Assembly (NCBI GenBank): GCA_963667575.2
Contig: CAXXHY010000056.1
Coordinates: 124,001-188,000 of the forward strand
DNA from: G963665495 sp963667575
GTDB taxonomy: Bacteria > Desulfobacterota > Desulfovibrionia > Desulfovibrionales > Desulfovibrionaceae
DNA length: 64,000 nucleotides
Direction: 5' to 3'
Of this stretch, positions 8,592 through 17,797 are shown one piece after another (the first letter of the stretch is position 1; every line of letters starts with the position of its first letter). The translations under genes and the position numbers were made by a program. A model generated the notes under the pieces. It did no database searches. It was not told the origin of the DNA and saw only the letters and a list, made by a program, of their open reading frames with translations.

Positions 8592-9329
8592 CTATAGTTC
8601 CAGCCGCGCAAACACTCCCAGACCTTCGTACGTCAGCAGACCGACTTCCGCGGGCGCCGCTGCTTCCGAACAAAATTTGCGGATACTCTCCAGGCGCCCG
8701 AACGAATGCATGGGAACAAAAAATCTCGGACGTATGTCGCCAATAAAACGAGCAGCCCCCGCCCAATTGGGCAGCCGTCCGTCAGTGTTGGAAAAAGCCA
8801 GATCCACTGCATACGGCGACAGGATCGCCAGAGTGTTTCCAAAGTGTTCGCGGCTGAACTTTCTGGAGCGTTCGTCCGCGCCTTCCCAGTCCCATTCGGC
8901 CACATCGCCGCCAAAATAAATTGTTTTACCCGCGTATTGAATCAAAAATCCCACGCCCAGATCCGTGCTTTCCAATCCCAGAATACGCAGATCGCCTATT
9001 TCAGACCATTGTTCCGGCTCGATCACCGTCACATCCGGGCGGCCGCTTTCGACCGGATCGAATTCTGGATGCATTTCAACCACATCGTAGGATAAAACAA
9101 AGTGCGTACGGGCTGCCAGACGCCCGAAATCCTGAATGGTCGGAGAAAAATGATCCTTATGGCTATGCGATACGCAGACCAGCAGATCAGCGCCTTTTAC
9201 GGCGTCCGCGACATAGGCGGGCTCTCCTGCCTGCAAAAACTGCCCATCCGGATAATCGAACAAAAAGGTCTTGTCCGGCGTACGCAGCAGAAAGGAATTA
9301 TGAAAGATATAGGATAGTTCCACCTGCAT
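8592..9329 (-). CDS. Metallo-beta-lactamase-fold hydrolase
   Basis: 245 residues of the UlaG/YycJ-like MBL superfamily. The metal motif HSHKDHF is visible near residue 55, with later Asp/His candidates in YFGGDVAEWDWEGAD and VPMHSFGR. Substrate is unknown. The start at 9329 has GGAGAGA just upstream. It is the last gene of a minus-strand set (receiver, PIG-L deacetylase, GT4, this gene), 18 bases after the GT4 stop, and is followed by a strong hairpin. Confidence 0.85.
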   Translation of the reverse strand: MQVELSYIFHNSFLLRTPDKTFLFDYPDGQFLQAGEPAYVADAVKGADLLVCVSHSHKDHFSPTIQDFGRLAARTHFVLSYDVVEMHPEFDPVESGRPDVTVIEPEQWSEIGDLRILGLESTDLGVGFLIQYAGKTIYFGGDVAEWDWEGADERSRKFSREHFGNTLAILSPYAVDLAFSNTDGRLPNWAGAARFIGDIRPRFFVPMHSFGRLESIRKFCSEAAAPAEVGLLTYEGLGVFARLEL

Positions 9330-9347
9330 GGATCTCTCCGCCAGAAA

Positions 9348-10637
9348 TTACGCGTTTTTATCAGGAGTGGTCCGGGCAATCAGCTCCATGATCCGCCGAC
9401 AGCTGACTTCCGGATCGAACTGCTTGAACACCCGCTCCCGCCCATTTTCCGCCAAGCGCAGAGCCTGCTCCCGATCCGCGGACATCTTGCGTATGGCTTG
9501 TGCCAGGCCTTCGGCATCACGTTGCTCGACCAGCAGCCCGGTCTCTCCGTGCAGCACCACTTCGCCTATCCCGGAAACATTGGTTGCGACAACCGGCACA
9601 CGATGCGCAAAGGCTTCCATAATGACATTGGGAATGCCATCGCGATCGCCGGACGGAGCTATTACCGAAGGCATCACGAAAATATCGGCCTGATCGAACA
9701 ATGCCTGGGCCTGCTGAAATTTAACAAACCCTGGAAATTCCACCTTGTTTTCCAGTCCCAGGTCTTTAACCAATCCTTTCAGATGCGCAGCCAAAGGACC
9801 GTCACCGGCCAAAATACAACGAACATCCATACCTTGTTCGCCCAGAATGGCCACAGCCCGGATCAGATAATCATACCCTTTTTTGGGCACAAAACGCCCC
9901 AGGGCCAGCAAGGTATACGGAGGTTTCATTTTCACGGAGGCTTCTTTGGCGGACTGCAGCGGCACACCATTGTAAATCAACTGCACCTTGTCGGCCTGAT
10001 CCTCCCGCAAGCCCCCCATACGGCGGATGTAGTCTGCATTGGAACCGGCATTGACCCGTACGAAAGCGGCTTCCCGCACTTTTTCCGGAAGCGCGTTGTC
10101 AGGAGGATAAATGTCCCAGGCCCGAGCCGTGAAACTGAAAGGAATCCCGGCCAGCCGGGCGGCAGCCCAGGCCGCGGTTGCCGGCCCGCTCGCCCAGGGC
10201 GCATGAACATGCTCTATGCCGTCCCTTACAAAACGTCTGGCAAGTCCAAAAGCAGCAAGACCGGCCCAAAGATTCTCACCGGATTTTTCAATCTGCTTGA
10301 AATATTTCTTCAGCCCAGCTCCTCCGGAATTTTTGGCAAACCTTCCGTACGGAAGTATGGGCAAATTCCTCAGCACGGACCAGACTATGGAAGGTTTTCT
10401 GCGCAGCCAGTACAGCATGTCCGGCAAGATCTGCGGGGCGTATTTCAAACCCTGGCGTTCGACCCGTGGAGAAAAGTTTTCCATCTCGGGAGTCAGACGT
10501 TGGGTCAGTTTTCCGTACAAAGAATATACCTGCAGAGACTGACCGCGTTCCAGCAGACCATTTACTTCGCGAAAAATAAAGGTCTCGGTGGGTTCCGGGA
10601 ACCACAGCAACACATAGGCGGTTTTGGGAATAGACAT
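9348..10637 (-). CDS. Glycosyltransferase, family 4 (GT-B)
   Basis: 429 residues. The N-terminal half is the acceptor domain (opening VLLWFPEPTETFIFREV); the C-terminal half has the donor-binding pattern typical of GT4: LLALGRFVPKKGYDYLIRAV, ILAGDGPL, and the EX7E-type region PSVIAPSGDRDGIPNVIMEAFA. It would transfer a sugar from an activated donor onto a polysaccharide or lipid-linked glycan in the cytoplasm. The WcaL-like opening (PETFI) suggests exopolysaccharide or envelope glycan work, supported by the neighbouring PIG-L deacetylase. Exact substrate unknown. Confidence 0.88.
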   Translation of the reverse strand: MSIPKTAYVLLWFPEPTETFIFREVNGLLERGQSLQVYSLYGKLTQRLTPEMENFSPRVERQGLKYAPQILPDMLYWLRRKPSIVWSVLRNLPILPYGRFAKNSGGAGLKKYFKQIEKSGENLWAGLAAFGLARRFVRDGIEHVHAPWASGPATAAWAAARLAGIPFSFTARAWDIYPPDNALPEKVREAAFVRVNAGSNADYIRRMGGLREDQADKVQLIYNGVPLQSAKEASVKMKPPYTLLALGRFVPKKGYDYLIRAVAILGEQGMDVRCILAGDGPLAAHLKGLVKDLGLENKVEFPGFVKFQQAQALFDQADIFVMPSVIAPSGDRDGIPNVIMEAFAHRVPVVATNVSGIGEVVLHGETGLLVEQRDAEGLAQAIRKMSADREQALRLAENGRERVFKQFDPEVSCRRIMELIARTTPDKNA

Positions 10638-10670
10638 AATATATATGAGGGTTAAAACGTAGGTTCAGGT

Positions 10671-11441
10671 TCAGATAGCGGGCAACGCGTCAAGACTTTT
10701 CAAAGCGTCTGCAAGCTTCGCAAACGACATTTTGTTGGGACCGCGTTCATAATTCAACAAGCCGGCATGGGGGCGTTCGCAAACCGTATCGTTCCATTGC
10801 AACGAACGATATTGCTCACCCTTGCGACGTAAACGTACGCCTGGCATGGCGAGCATAAAAGGCAGCATATCCTGCCACTGACTTCTATAGGTACGCATCA
10901 TCCGACGTTTCAAAGATATCTCGGTGCTGGTCAGCGGGAGGCAACAGGTACGCACGCCGCCGGGAGGAAAGCCATTGATGCGCCAACGCAGCAAAAGACG
11001 AGAGCCGGTGATGTTGTAAAGAGGGAACTCATAAGCCCGCACTCCGCTTTTGTCAAAACTCCCCACCCGCAGAGCGCTGCACAACACCTTATTGATCAGA
11101 TCGTGATCCTCATGGCCGCCTTCCCAGGCCGTGACATAACAGCAATCAGGCTGGAGCCGTTGAAACAGATCAATAAATGATGCGCGCAAGTCAGAAAGAA
11201 GGGGCAACAGACCGCGATTGGGAAATCGCAAAAAAATTCTTCGGGATGCATGCAATCCGAGCGCGTCCATGGCCTTTGTCAATTCAGCCTCACGGAGCGC
11301 TCCCCCACCTCGCGCATCCCCCGAGGTAACCCATACGGCATGGACATCGGCCCCGGCCTGCAGCAGACGGGACAAAAGTCCAACGGTAAAACAGTCATCG
11401 TCCGGATGAGCGAAAAAAAAGAGATGCCTACCGGAAAGCAT
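10671..11441 (-). CDS. PIG-L (LmbE-type) deacetylase
   Basis: 256 residues from the ATG at 11441, which has AGGGGG upstream; an in-frame TTG at 11465 would overlap the preceding receiver gene. The zinc motif AHPDDD replaces the usual AHPDDE, and the second motif GHEDHD is present (WEGGHEDHDLINK). Family members remove N-acetyl groups from sugar derivatives. Its place upstream of a GT4 gene suggests processing of a glycan precursor; this is inference from context. Confidence 0.85.
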   Translation of the reverse strand: MLSGRHLFFFAHPDDDCFTVGLLSRLLQAGADVHAVWVTSGDARGGGALREAELTKAMDALGLHASRRIFLRFPNRGLLPLLSDLRASFIDLFQRLQPDCCYVTAWEGGHEDHDLINKVLCSALRVGSFDKSGVRAYEFPLYNITGSRLLLRWRINGFPPGGVRTCCLPLTSTEISLKRRMMRTYRSQWQDMLPFMLAMPGVRLRRKGEQYRSLQWNDTVCERPHAGLLNYERGPNKMSFAKLADALKSLDALPAI

Positions 11442-11457
11442 GGGAAAATCCCCCTGA

Positions 11458-11835
11458 TCATGCAAGCCCCAGCACCTCTCTGGCCAGACGGATAACGGCT
11501 ATCGGATTGAACGGCTTGGTCATATACAGGTTTGCGCCGGCCTCTTCGCCGCGTTTTCTGTCGTACTCCTGCCCTTTGGCCGTCAACATGACGATATGCG
11601 TATCGGAAAGCTGCAGATCCTGTTTGACTTTCTTGCAAACTTCAAAGCCGTTCATCTTCGGCATCATGACGTCCAGAAAGACCAATTCAGGCTGCAGTTC
11701 CTGAATCATTCGCAGAGCGTCTTCGCCATTCTCAGCGAACTGCAAAGAAACATTTTCATTTTCCAGATCTTCAAGAGCCTCTTCCAAAAGGATGCGAATG
11801 TGGGGTTCGTCATCAACTATCAAAATCGTAGACAT
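11458..11835 (-). CDS. Stand-alone response regulator receiver
   Basis: 125 residues with a single receiver domain: acidic pair D8/D9, phospho-acceptor D55 in LDVMMPKMNG, MLTAKGQEYD switch region, and TKPF lysine motif. No output domain. The start at 11835 has GGGAG upstream. It leads the operon with the deacetylase, GT4 and MBL-fold genes, so it may control glycan synthesis through protein contact; that role is inferred only from position. Confidence 0.88.
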   Translation of the reverse strand: MSTILIVDDEPHIRILLEEALEDLENENVSLQFAENGEDALRMIQELQPELVFLDVMMPKMNGFEVCKKVKQDLQLSDTHIVMLTAKGQEYDRKRGEEAGANLYMTKPFNPIAVIRLAREVLGLA

Positions 11836-12215
11836 CACTTTCTCCCACGCCAAATTTCGATTTTTTTCGATCGTAAAACATACAATGCATCAGATGAAAC
11901 AGATAAGCGGACTGACTGAGATGTCTGCATATTCTCGCGTCCGAAGCGGCACATTTTTACTCTACCGTATTGGATTGTCGGCAGCAAGCCGCTCCTGATC
12001 CCGCCGTTTTCATAATACCCAGCCGGGAAAGTATGAAAATATAACAAAACCACCTTTCGTCAAGCTTTAGGCTCGCATTAAATTCTCATGACCAGTCAAA
12101 TCAGAAGCATACAACAGCCAGCTATTTTTTGCACCCGATTTACAGAGTCTAAACTAATTGCGGATGCGGCCGAAGAGCTACATAAAGTTCGGAGAAGTAA
12201 ATCCCAGGAGCTCAC
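11836..12215. promoter_or_regulatory. Divergent intergenic region
   Basis: 380 bases between the receiver operon (minus) and the radical SAM gene (plus). No gene is seen; it must contain both promoters. No clear operator or hairpin stood out. The radical SAM gene has a CAGGAG site just before its ATG. Confidence 0.4.
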
Positions 12216-13343
12216 ATGGAACAGCTGCAGTTGCTCAAAAGCAAAAATCTGGCCCAAGCCGTGGCCGCCATCAAAGAAAATCGCGGACGCGTGGAATCTT
12301 TGCCTCACTTTGTCGCCATCACCGCCTTGACCCGCTGCAACCTGAATTGCCGGATGTGCGACCAGGACCATAGTTCCACGGAAGAACTGCCTCTCTCCGT
12401 AGTCAACAAACTCAGCAAGATCATGCCCTATGTACAACTCGTGAACATCACCGGGGGCGAACCTTTTCTGTACAAGCACATCGACCTGTTTTTCGAACTC
12501 TGCAACAGATTCAAATGCGCTTCCATGGTTCAGACCAACGGGCTGCTCCTGAACAAGGATCGGGCAAAATATCTTCTCGACCGCAAGGTCACAACGATAA
12601 AAGTCAGCTGCGACGGCGCCACCAAAGGCACGTACGAGTACATTCGCCGGGGGGGAAGTTTCAAAAAGCTCATCCGGAACCTGACCTATCTCCAGAAGCT
12701 CAAAGCCGATCAGGGAAGCCTTTTCCCCATCCTGCAGTTCAATTTCGTGGCCATGGCCAGCAACATCCGCGAGCTGCCCATGCTGGTAACTATGGCTTCA
12801 CAGCTGGGTGTGCAAGAAATCAACGTTTTCCAGCTGCGTTCCCACAAGGAATCCCTTATCTCCGAAAGCCTGTTTTTTTATCAAAGCGAAACGAACAAAT
12901 ACATGCGCACTGCCCAAAAAATGGCCAGGCAAAAGGGAGTGAACCTGATCCTGCCGCCTCTTTTCAAAAGGGGCCCAATGCTCGGCAAAGAGGTTGAAAA
13001 AGCCGAATGTACGGCTCCTTGGGGCGATCTTACGGTAAACGTCAACGGAAATGCAGCCATCTGCTGCGGCGGCGCCGGCTCTGCCGGCAATCTGAACGAG
13101 CTTTCACTGGAGCAGGTCTGGAACCACAAACGGCGGATTCAGATTCGCGAGACAGTCAACACTCCCAATCAGCTGGAAGTGTGCAACAACTGCCGTATGG
13201 GTAAGGTAAACCCGGACAGTATCCACTCGCACATTCCCAATCGCAAACTCGCACAGCAGGCGCTCGAACAGTTTTCCCATTGCCTGGACAATCCGCTCCC
13301 TGCCCCGGTTCCGGAAAAATCCCTCGCCCGCCTTGCTTCCTGA
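12216..13343 (+). CDS. Radical SAM/SPASM-domain protein
   Basis: 375 residues. The radical SAM cluster motif CNLNCRMC (CX3CX2C) lies near residue 41, followed by GGEP (ITGGEPFLY). A C-terminal SPASM-type region has CTAPWGDLTVNVNGNAAICC and CNNCRMG, which would bind auxiliary Fe-S clusters. Such proteins use S-adenosylmethionine to start radical chemistry, often on peptides or cofactor precursors. No precursor-peptide gene is evident next to it, so the substrate is unknown. Confidence 0.88.
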   Translation: MEQLQLLKSKNLAQAVAAIKENRGRVESLPHFVAITALTRCNLNCRMCDQDHSSTEELPLSVVNKLSKIMPYVQLVNITGGEPFLYKHIDLFFELCNRFKCASMVQTNGLLLNKDRAKYLLDRKVTTIKVSCDGATKGTYEYIRRGGSFKKLIRNLTYLQKLKADQGSLFPILQFNFVAMASNIRELPMLVTMASQLGVQEINVFQLRSHKESLISESLFFYQSETNKYMRTAQKMARQKGVNLILPPLFKRGPMLGKEVEKAECTAPWGDLTVNVNGNAAICCGGAGSAGNLNELSLEQVWNHKRRIQIRETVNTPNQLEVCNNCRMGKVNPDSIHSHIPNRKLAQQALEQFSHCLDNPLPAPVPEKSLARLAS

Positions 13344-13597
13344 AGCATTTCCAGGCGAACCAGTTAAAAATACCGGGCATCATTACGGGTGGTTCGCCTT
13401 CTTTTGCTTGTGGACGCAAATCAAATTCATTACAGCACTCGGATGCACACGTTTCTGAAATACTTTACAGCCCTTGGAAGTGCCTGCCGGATTCCGGCAG
13501 ACTATTCTGCCACGTCTTCCGTTATGCGGGAAAACCATTCGTTTATTCCGAGAATCTCTCCCACAATTTTTTCTGACTCTACCGGCCTGCCCGCCGG

Positions 13598-14479
13598 ATG
13601 CTGTTCGAAGAAGCACTCCTGATGTTCCGCGTCAGCCTCGGGGCATTCATCATCAGCTTTGCCGCAGTGTTCGTCAAAGCATCGGGCCTCGCACCGGATA
13701 CGGCCACTGTCTACCGCATGACCTTCGGCGGCATTGCCATGCTGCTGCTTTTGGCGCGCGAAAACAGACTGCGTTCGGTAGTGCCGCTGCTTCTGCCCGC
13801 CATTCCCACGGCCATCGTGTTTACCGGGGATTTTTACTGCTGGCATCGTTCCATCATTGCCGTGGGCCCCGGACTGGCTACCATGCTTGGCAACCTTTCC
13901 GCGGTGTTCATCGCTGTAATTTCCGTATTGTTCCTGTCCGAACGCGCGGGATGGCGTTTTTTCACCGCTCTGGCAATGGCCATGACCGGCGTATTTCTTA
14001 CAGTGGGACCGGTCTGGAATTCCTCGGGCCAGAATTTTCATACGGGAGTCTTTTTCGGGATAATCACCGCGATATTTTACGCCGCCTACATCCTGTCGCT
14101 GAAAAGACTCGTGGAAAAGACCCATGATGTTCTGGCGGTTGCCACGGCAGTGACGCTCATGACCGGTCTGCTCTGCTGCCTGCTGGTAATCATGTCCGGA
14201 GAATCCTTCGCACTGCCTGATCTCGGCGCCTGGTCATCGATGCTCGCACTGGGCATTTTGTGCCAATGCGCGGGCTGGCTTTTCATCACCACCGGACTGG
14301 GGCAGACCCGGGCATCTCTGGCGGCTTTGCTTTTGTTGCTGCAACCTGTGCTGTCCTTTGTCTGGGATCTTCTTTTCTTTGCCAAGCCCGTCAATCCCAT
14401 TGAAATTTCCGGCGTAGCCCTTGCCTTGTGCGGCATATATCTTGGTTCCGTACGGCATGGAGCAAAGGCTCGACACTGA
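13598..14479 (+). CDS. EamA-family (DMT) transporter
   Basis: 293 residues with about ten hydrophobic segments in two repeats, the usual EamA layout: first half opening AFIISFAAVFVKASGLAP, second half from GVFFGIITAIFYAAYILSLKRL. Family members export metabolites or drugs by proton exchange. The ATG at 13598 lacks a strong ribosome-binding site; ATG 13622 is an alternative. A bidirectional hairpin follows. Confidence 0.85.
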   Translation: MLFEEALLMFRVSLGAFIISFAAVFVKASGLAPDTATVYRMTFGGIAMLLLLARENRLRSVVPLLLPAIPTAIVFTGDFYCWHRSIIAVGPGLATMLGNLSAVFIAVISVLFLSERAGWRFFTALAMAMTGVFLTVGPVWNSSGQNFHTGVFFGIITAIFYAAYILSLKRLVEKTHDVLAVATAVTLMTGLLCCLLVIMSGESFALPDLGAWSSMLALGILCQCAGWLFITTGLGQTRASLAALLLLLQPVLSFVWDLLFFAKPVNPIEISGVALALCGIYLGSVRHGAKARH

Positions 14480-14511
14480 CGGCCAACTCGTTCCAGCGAG
14501 CCAAAAGGCAC

Positions 14512-14554
14512 AAAAAAACCCCTGGCAGTCAATAATGACCGCCAGGGGTATCTT
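14512..14554. terminator. Bidirectional terminator between convergent genes
   Basis: Stem CCCCTGGC (14519-14526) / GCCAGGGG (14541-14548), with seven A residues before it and a T-rich stretch (TATCTTGTTTT) after it. It can serve the DMT transporter on the plus strand and the acyl-CoA ligase on the minus strand. Confidence 0.85.
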
Positions 14555-14579
14555 GTTTTAAAAACCCCGGATCAGCTGA

Positions 14580-16235
14580 TCAGCTATTCTCTTCGGCGGC
14601 CCACTGGGCACCAAGCTCGCGCAATTTGAACTTCTGAATTTTCCCACTGGCAGTCATGGGAAACTCCTCCAGGAAAAAGACATGCTTGGGAATCTTGTGC
14701 CAGGCTATTTTGCCACGGCAGAAGTCTTTGACGTCTTCAGGCGCTATTTCGTCAAATCCCGGTTTTAATTTGACGAAAGCTCCCACTTCCTCACCGTACT
14801 TTTCGCTGGCGACGCCAGCCACCTGCACGTCCTGTACGGCATCCATGTGGTAGAGAAACTCTTCGATCTCACGCGGATAGATATTCTCACCGCCCCGAAT
14901 GATCATATCCTTGAGACGTCCGGTAATGCTCAGGTAGCCGTGCTCATCCATGACGCCGAGATCGCCTGAGTGGAGCCAGCCGTCCGAATCGATGGCCTTT
15001 TCACTGGCTTCAGGATTGTTGTAATAGCCTTTCATTACGTGATATCCGCGCGTGCAGACCTCGCCCTGCACTCCGTGCGGACACTCTTCGTTGGTTTCCG
15101 GATCCTTGACCATCACCTCGCATGCGGGCATGGCCCGGCCTACGGTTTCCGTACGCCGCTGAATGTTGTCGTCGGCGCGTGTCTGGGTCATCACAGGCGA
15201 GGATTCTGTCAGCCCATAGCAGATGGTGATCTCGCGCATGTTCATTTTGTCGATGACCTGTTTCATGATGGGCACCGGACACGGAGATCCGGCCATAATG
15301 CCTGTCCGCAAGGTGCTGTAGTCAAAGCGTTTGAAAAGGTCGTGCTCGAGCATGGCAATGAACATGGTCGGAACGCCGTACACTGCGGTGCACTTTTCCT
15401 GATCAATGGCGGCCATCACGTCCAGAGGCTTGTAAACCTCAGTGAAAATCATGGATGAGGCGTGATTGATGCAGGCCATTGTTCCCAGAACGCAGCCGAA
15501 ACAATGAAAAAGCGGAATGGGCAGACAAACCCTGTCCTTTACTCCAAAGCCCTGGTGAAATCCGATCCAGTAGCCGTTGTTACCAATGCCCCGGTGGGTC
15601 AGCATGACTCCCTTGGGGAATCCCGTGGTACCGGATGTGTACTGCATGTTCACCACATCGTCCGGATGCAGCGAGGCTTTGCGCTCGGCATACTCTTCAT
15701 CGGAGATCATGCTGGCCAGAGAAAAAATCTCCGGAATGGAAAACATCCCCCGATGTTTGGCATGCCCCAAAAACATGACCCGTTTCAGATGGGGAAAATT
15801 CTGGCTGTTGATCCGTCCCCGTTCCTGGGTTTTCAACTCCGGGACTAGATCATATACCGTCTGTACGTAGTCAGTGTCTCGATAGCCGTCGATGATGAAA
15901 AGATTTTCACACTCGCTCTGGCTCATCAGATAACGCAGTTCTTCACTCTTATAACTGGTGTTCACCGTAAGCAAAATTGCACCGATTTTTGCTGTGGCGA
16001 ATTGCAAAGTCACCCAGAAAGGAACATTGGTCGCCCAGATTCCGACCTTCTCCCCTTTCTGGACGCCCAAAGCCATCAACCCCTTGGCCATCCGGTCCAC
16101 TTGCTCGCTGAACTCCCGATACGTCAGGCGCATTTTGCGGTCCACGTAGACCACGGCATCGCCATCGGGATTCTTGGCCACTGCTTCGTCGAGCAATTCT
16201 CCGATGGTTATGTCTCTCACGTCTGGTCGCTGCAT
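14580..16235 (-). CDS. AMP-forming acyl-CoA synthetase
   Basis: 551 residues of the ANL (AMP-binding) superfamily, activating a carboxylic acid with ATP and loading it on CoA. Visible motifs: the P-loop-like YTSGTTGFPKG (A3), YGLTESSP (A5), DGWLHSGDLG (A7), GRLKDMIIRGGENIYPREIEE (A8) and the catalytic Lys near ASGKIQKFKLRE (A10). Closest in look to medium- or long-chain fatty acyl-CoA ligases. The ATG directly follows the stop of the XRE/cupin gene (TAGATG), with GGAGG inside that gene's last codons, so the two are translationally coupled. Confidence 0.9.
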   Translation of the reverse strand: MQRPDVRDITIGELLDEAVAKNPDGDAVVYVDRKMRLTYREFSEQVDRMAKGLMALGVQKGEKVGIWATNVPFWVTLQFATAKIGAILLTVNTSYKSEELRYLMSQSECENLFIIDGYRDTDYVQTVYDLVPELKTQERGRINSQNFPHLKRVMFLGHAKHRGMFSIPEIFSLASMISDEEYAERKASLHPDDVVNMQYTSGTTGFPKGVMLTHRGIGNNGYWIGFHQGFGVKDRVCLPIPLFHCFGCVLGTMACINHASSMIFTEVYKPLDVMAAIDQEKCTAVYGVPTMFIAMLEHDLFKRFDYSTLRTGIMAGSPCPVPIMKQVIDKMNMREITICYGLTESSPVMTQTRADDNIQRRTETVGRAMPACEVMVKDPETNEECPHGVQGEVCTRGYHVMKGYYNNPEASEKAIDSDGWLHSGDLGVMDEHGYLSITGRLKDMIIRGGENIYPREIEEFLYHMDAVQDVQVAGVASEKYGEEVGAFVKLKPGFDEIAPEDVKDFCRGKIAWHKIPKHVFFLEEFPMTASGKIQKFKLRELGAQWAAEENS

Positions 16236-16805
16236 CTAATCCTCCGGAAAATAAAGAACAGCACAAATCTCTGCCGGTACCTCTCCAGGATTGCCAACGT
16301 AATGGGGCATGACCGAATTGATGTACAAACTGTCGCCCGCCCCCAGCACATGCTGCGTTTTGCCGTATAGCAGCTCAAGCTGGCCGTTGAGTACGTAAAT
16401 AAATTCCTCGCCTTCGTGGCTGGAAAGCGATTTGTCCTCGGCACCTGGAGCAATTACGATATGAAAGGGTTCCATGTGCCGGTCCGTCTTTCCGCGGCCA
16501 AGCGAATAGTACGTATGGGATGCCGCCTTGTCCTCACTGGGATGCATGCTCATGGACTCTTTTCTGTCCTTCTGGGAGATGACCACAGGATCTTTGCCTA
16601 TGTCGTCATCCATAAAAGTTCCCAGGCGCACACCCAACGCCCTTGAAATTTTCAACAACGGCCCGAGAGAAGGATACACATCCTTTTCTTCTACAGATTC
16701 TATAAAAGAAACTTCATACCCCGTGCGCTCGGCCAGATCCGCAACGCTCATCCCATTCTTTTCCCGATACGTCCTGATTCTGTCACCAAGTTTTTTTGAT
16801 CCCAT
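16236..16805 (-). CDS. XRE-family regulator with cupin sensor domain
   Basis: 189 residues. The N-terminal helix-turn-helix spans about residues 5-60 (LGDRIRTYREKNGMSVADLAERTG...FIESVE); the C-terminal cupin_2 fold spans about 105-185 (HEGEEFIYVLNGQLELLYG, GDSLYINSVMPHYV). The start at 16805 has GGAGAG upstream and the HTH begins there. It is co-transcribed with the acyl-CoA ligase and probably controls that operon in response to a small acid or its CoA ester; this is inferred from the pairing. Confidence 0.88.
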   Translation of the reverse strand: MGSKKLGDRIRTYREKNGMSVADLAERTGYEVSFIESVEEKDVYPSLGPLLKISRALGVRLGTFMDDDIGKDPVVISQKDRKESMSMHPSEDKAASHTYYSLGRGKTDRHMEPFHIVIAPGAEDKSLSSHEGEEFIYVLNGQLELLYGKTQHVLGAGDSLYINSVMPHYVGNPGEVPAEICAVLYFPED

Positions 16806-16865
16806 AAAGCTCTCCAGCGTTCCAGGTAAAAAAAAGACTATTCCTTTAGACAAAAAAAATTCCAT

Positions 16866-17797
16866 ACACTAAACTGCCAAGAATTCCAACTGTTCTTATG
16901 CAGTTACAAAAGCCTGCTGCATAGTTTTAAAACGTATAAGAATTGATTACTATGGCAATATAAACACCTTTTAAATTAGATATCATGAGCAGTAAAAATA
17001 TTTTCAGATAATACAATTTTGAAAAAAATTATTAACTTCATCAGAAATTTACTTACATATTCAAAAAGTGAACATCCGTACACTTAGATAATATTTATGT
17101 AGTTTGAAATTTTTCTTAATGTAAATCTAAAACAATCAAAATAATAATTTTACAATGCATAAAAAAACAAACAAAAAAGCACAACTAAGACATCTAGTTT
17201 TACAAAATAAATATATAAAATAGAACTTCCAGATAAGAAATTACACATTAATATATGGATATTTTTTAAAAACAAGCAACTTTAAAATTTTTTTCATATT
17301 GACAACCAAAGCATATTTTCCTTGTTTGAGCATCCATAGAATCAAAGGAGAATGGGTCCATAACAATGCGAGGTTGAACACAGATTCGGATCAGCCTTTA
17401 TAGAATATATTTAACAGAATTCTTTTATAAATTTATCCCAAAAGCAGCCAGAATATGGCACAAGCATTAGCCCGTTTGCTTCAAGCATGGGGAAAAACAT
17501 ATTTTTGTCTATATGATGGAACTTCGCCTGCATGGTCAGCATGAAACTACACCTCAGTAAAAAATGCTATTGTCTGCAGAGCCCCAGACATAGAGTACGC
17601 GGCAATATTTGAGTAGAAGGGATTCAAATAATATTGTATGGTTTATCACCCATAACAGAACAATGATGATTTTTCCGGATTCGGCTCACTGAAAGGCTCT
17701 GCCGGGAGCAAGGCCGGGAATGCATGCAGAGGGACGTATTCGTATTTTTTTCGAAAATACTCTTTAAAACTTTTAAACGGTCACTCTCGGCGTTCAA
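16866..17797. other. Long AT-rich intergenic region
   Basis: About 930 bases without a supported gene. The part near 16900-17330 is extremely A/T-rich compared with the genes on either side. No tRNA-like fold, long repeat or terminator was recognised. A short open frame at 17456 has no ribosome-binding site. It separates the minus-strand regulator from the plus-strand kinase and presumably carries both promoters. Confidence 0.6.
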
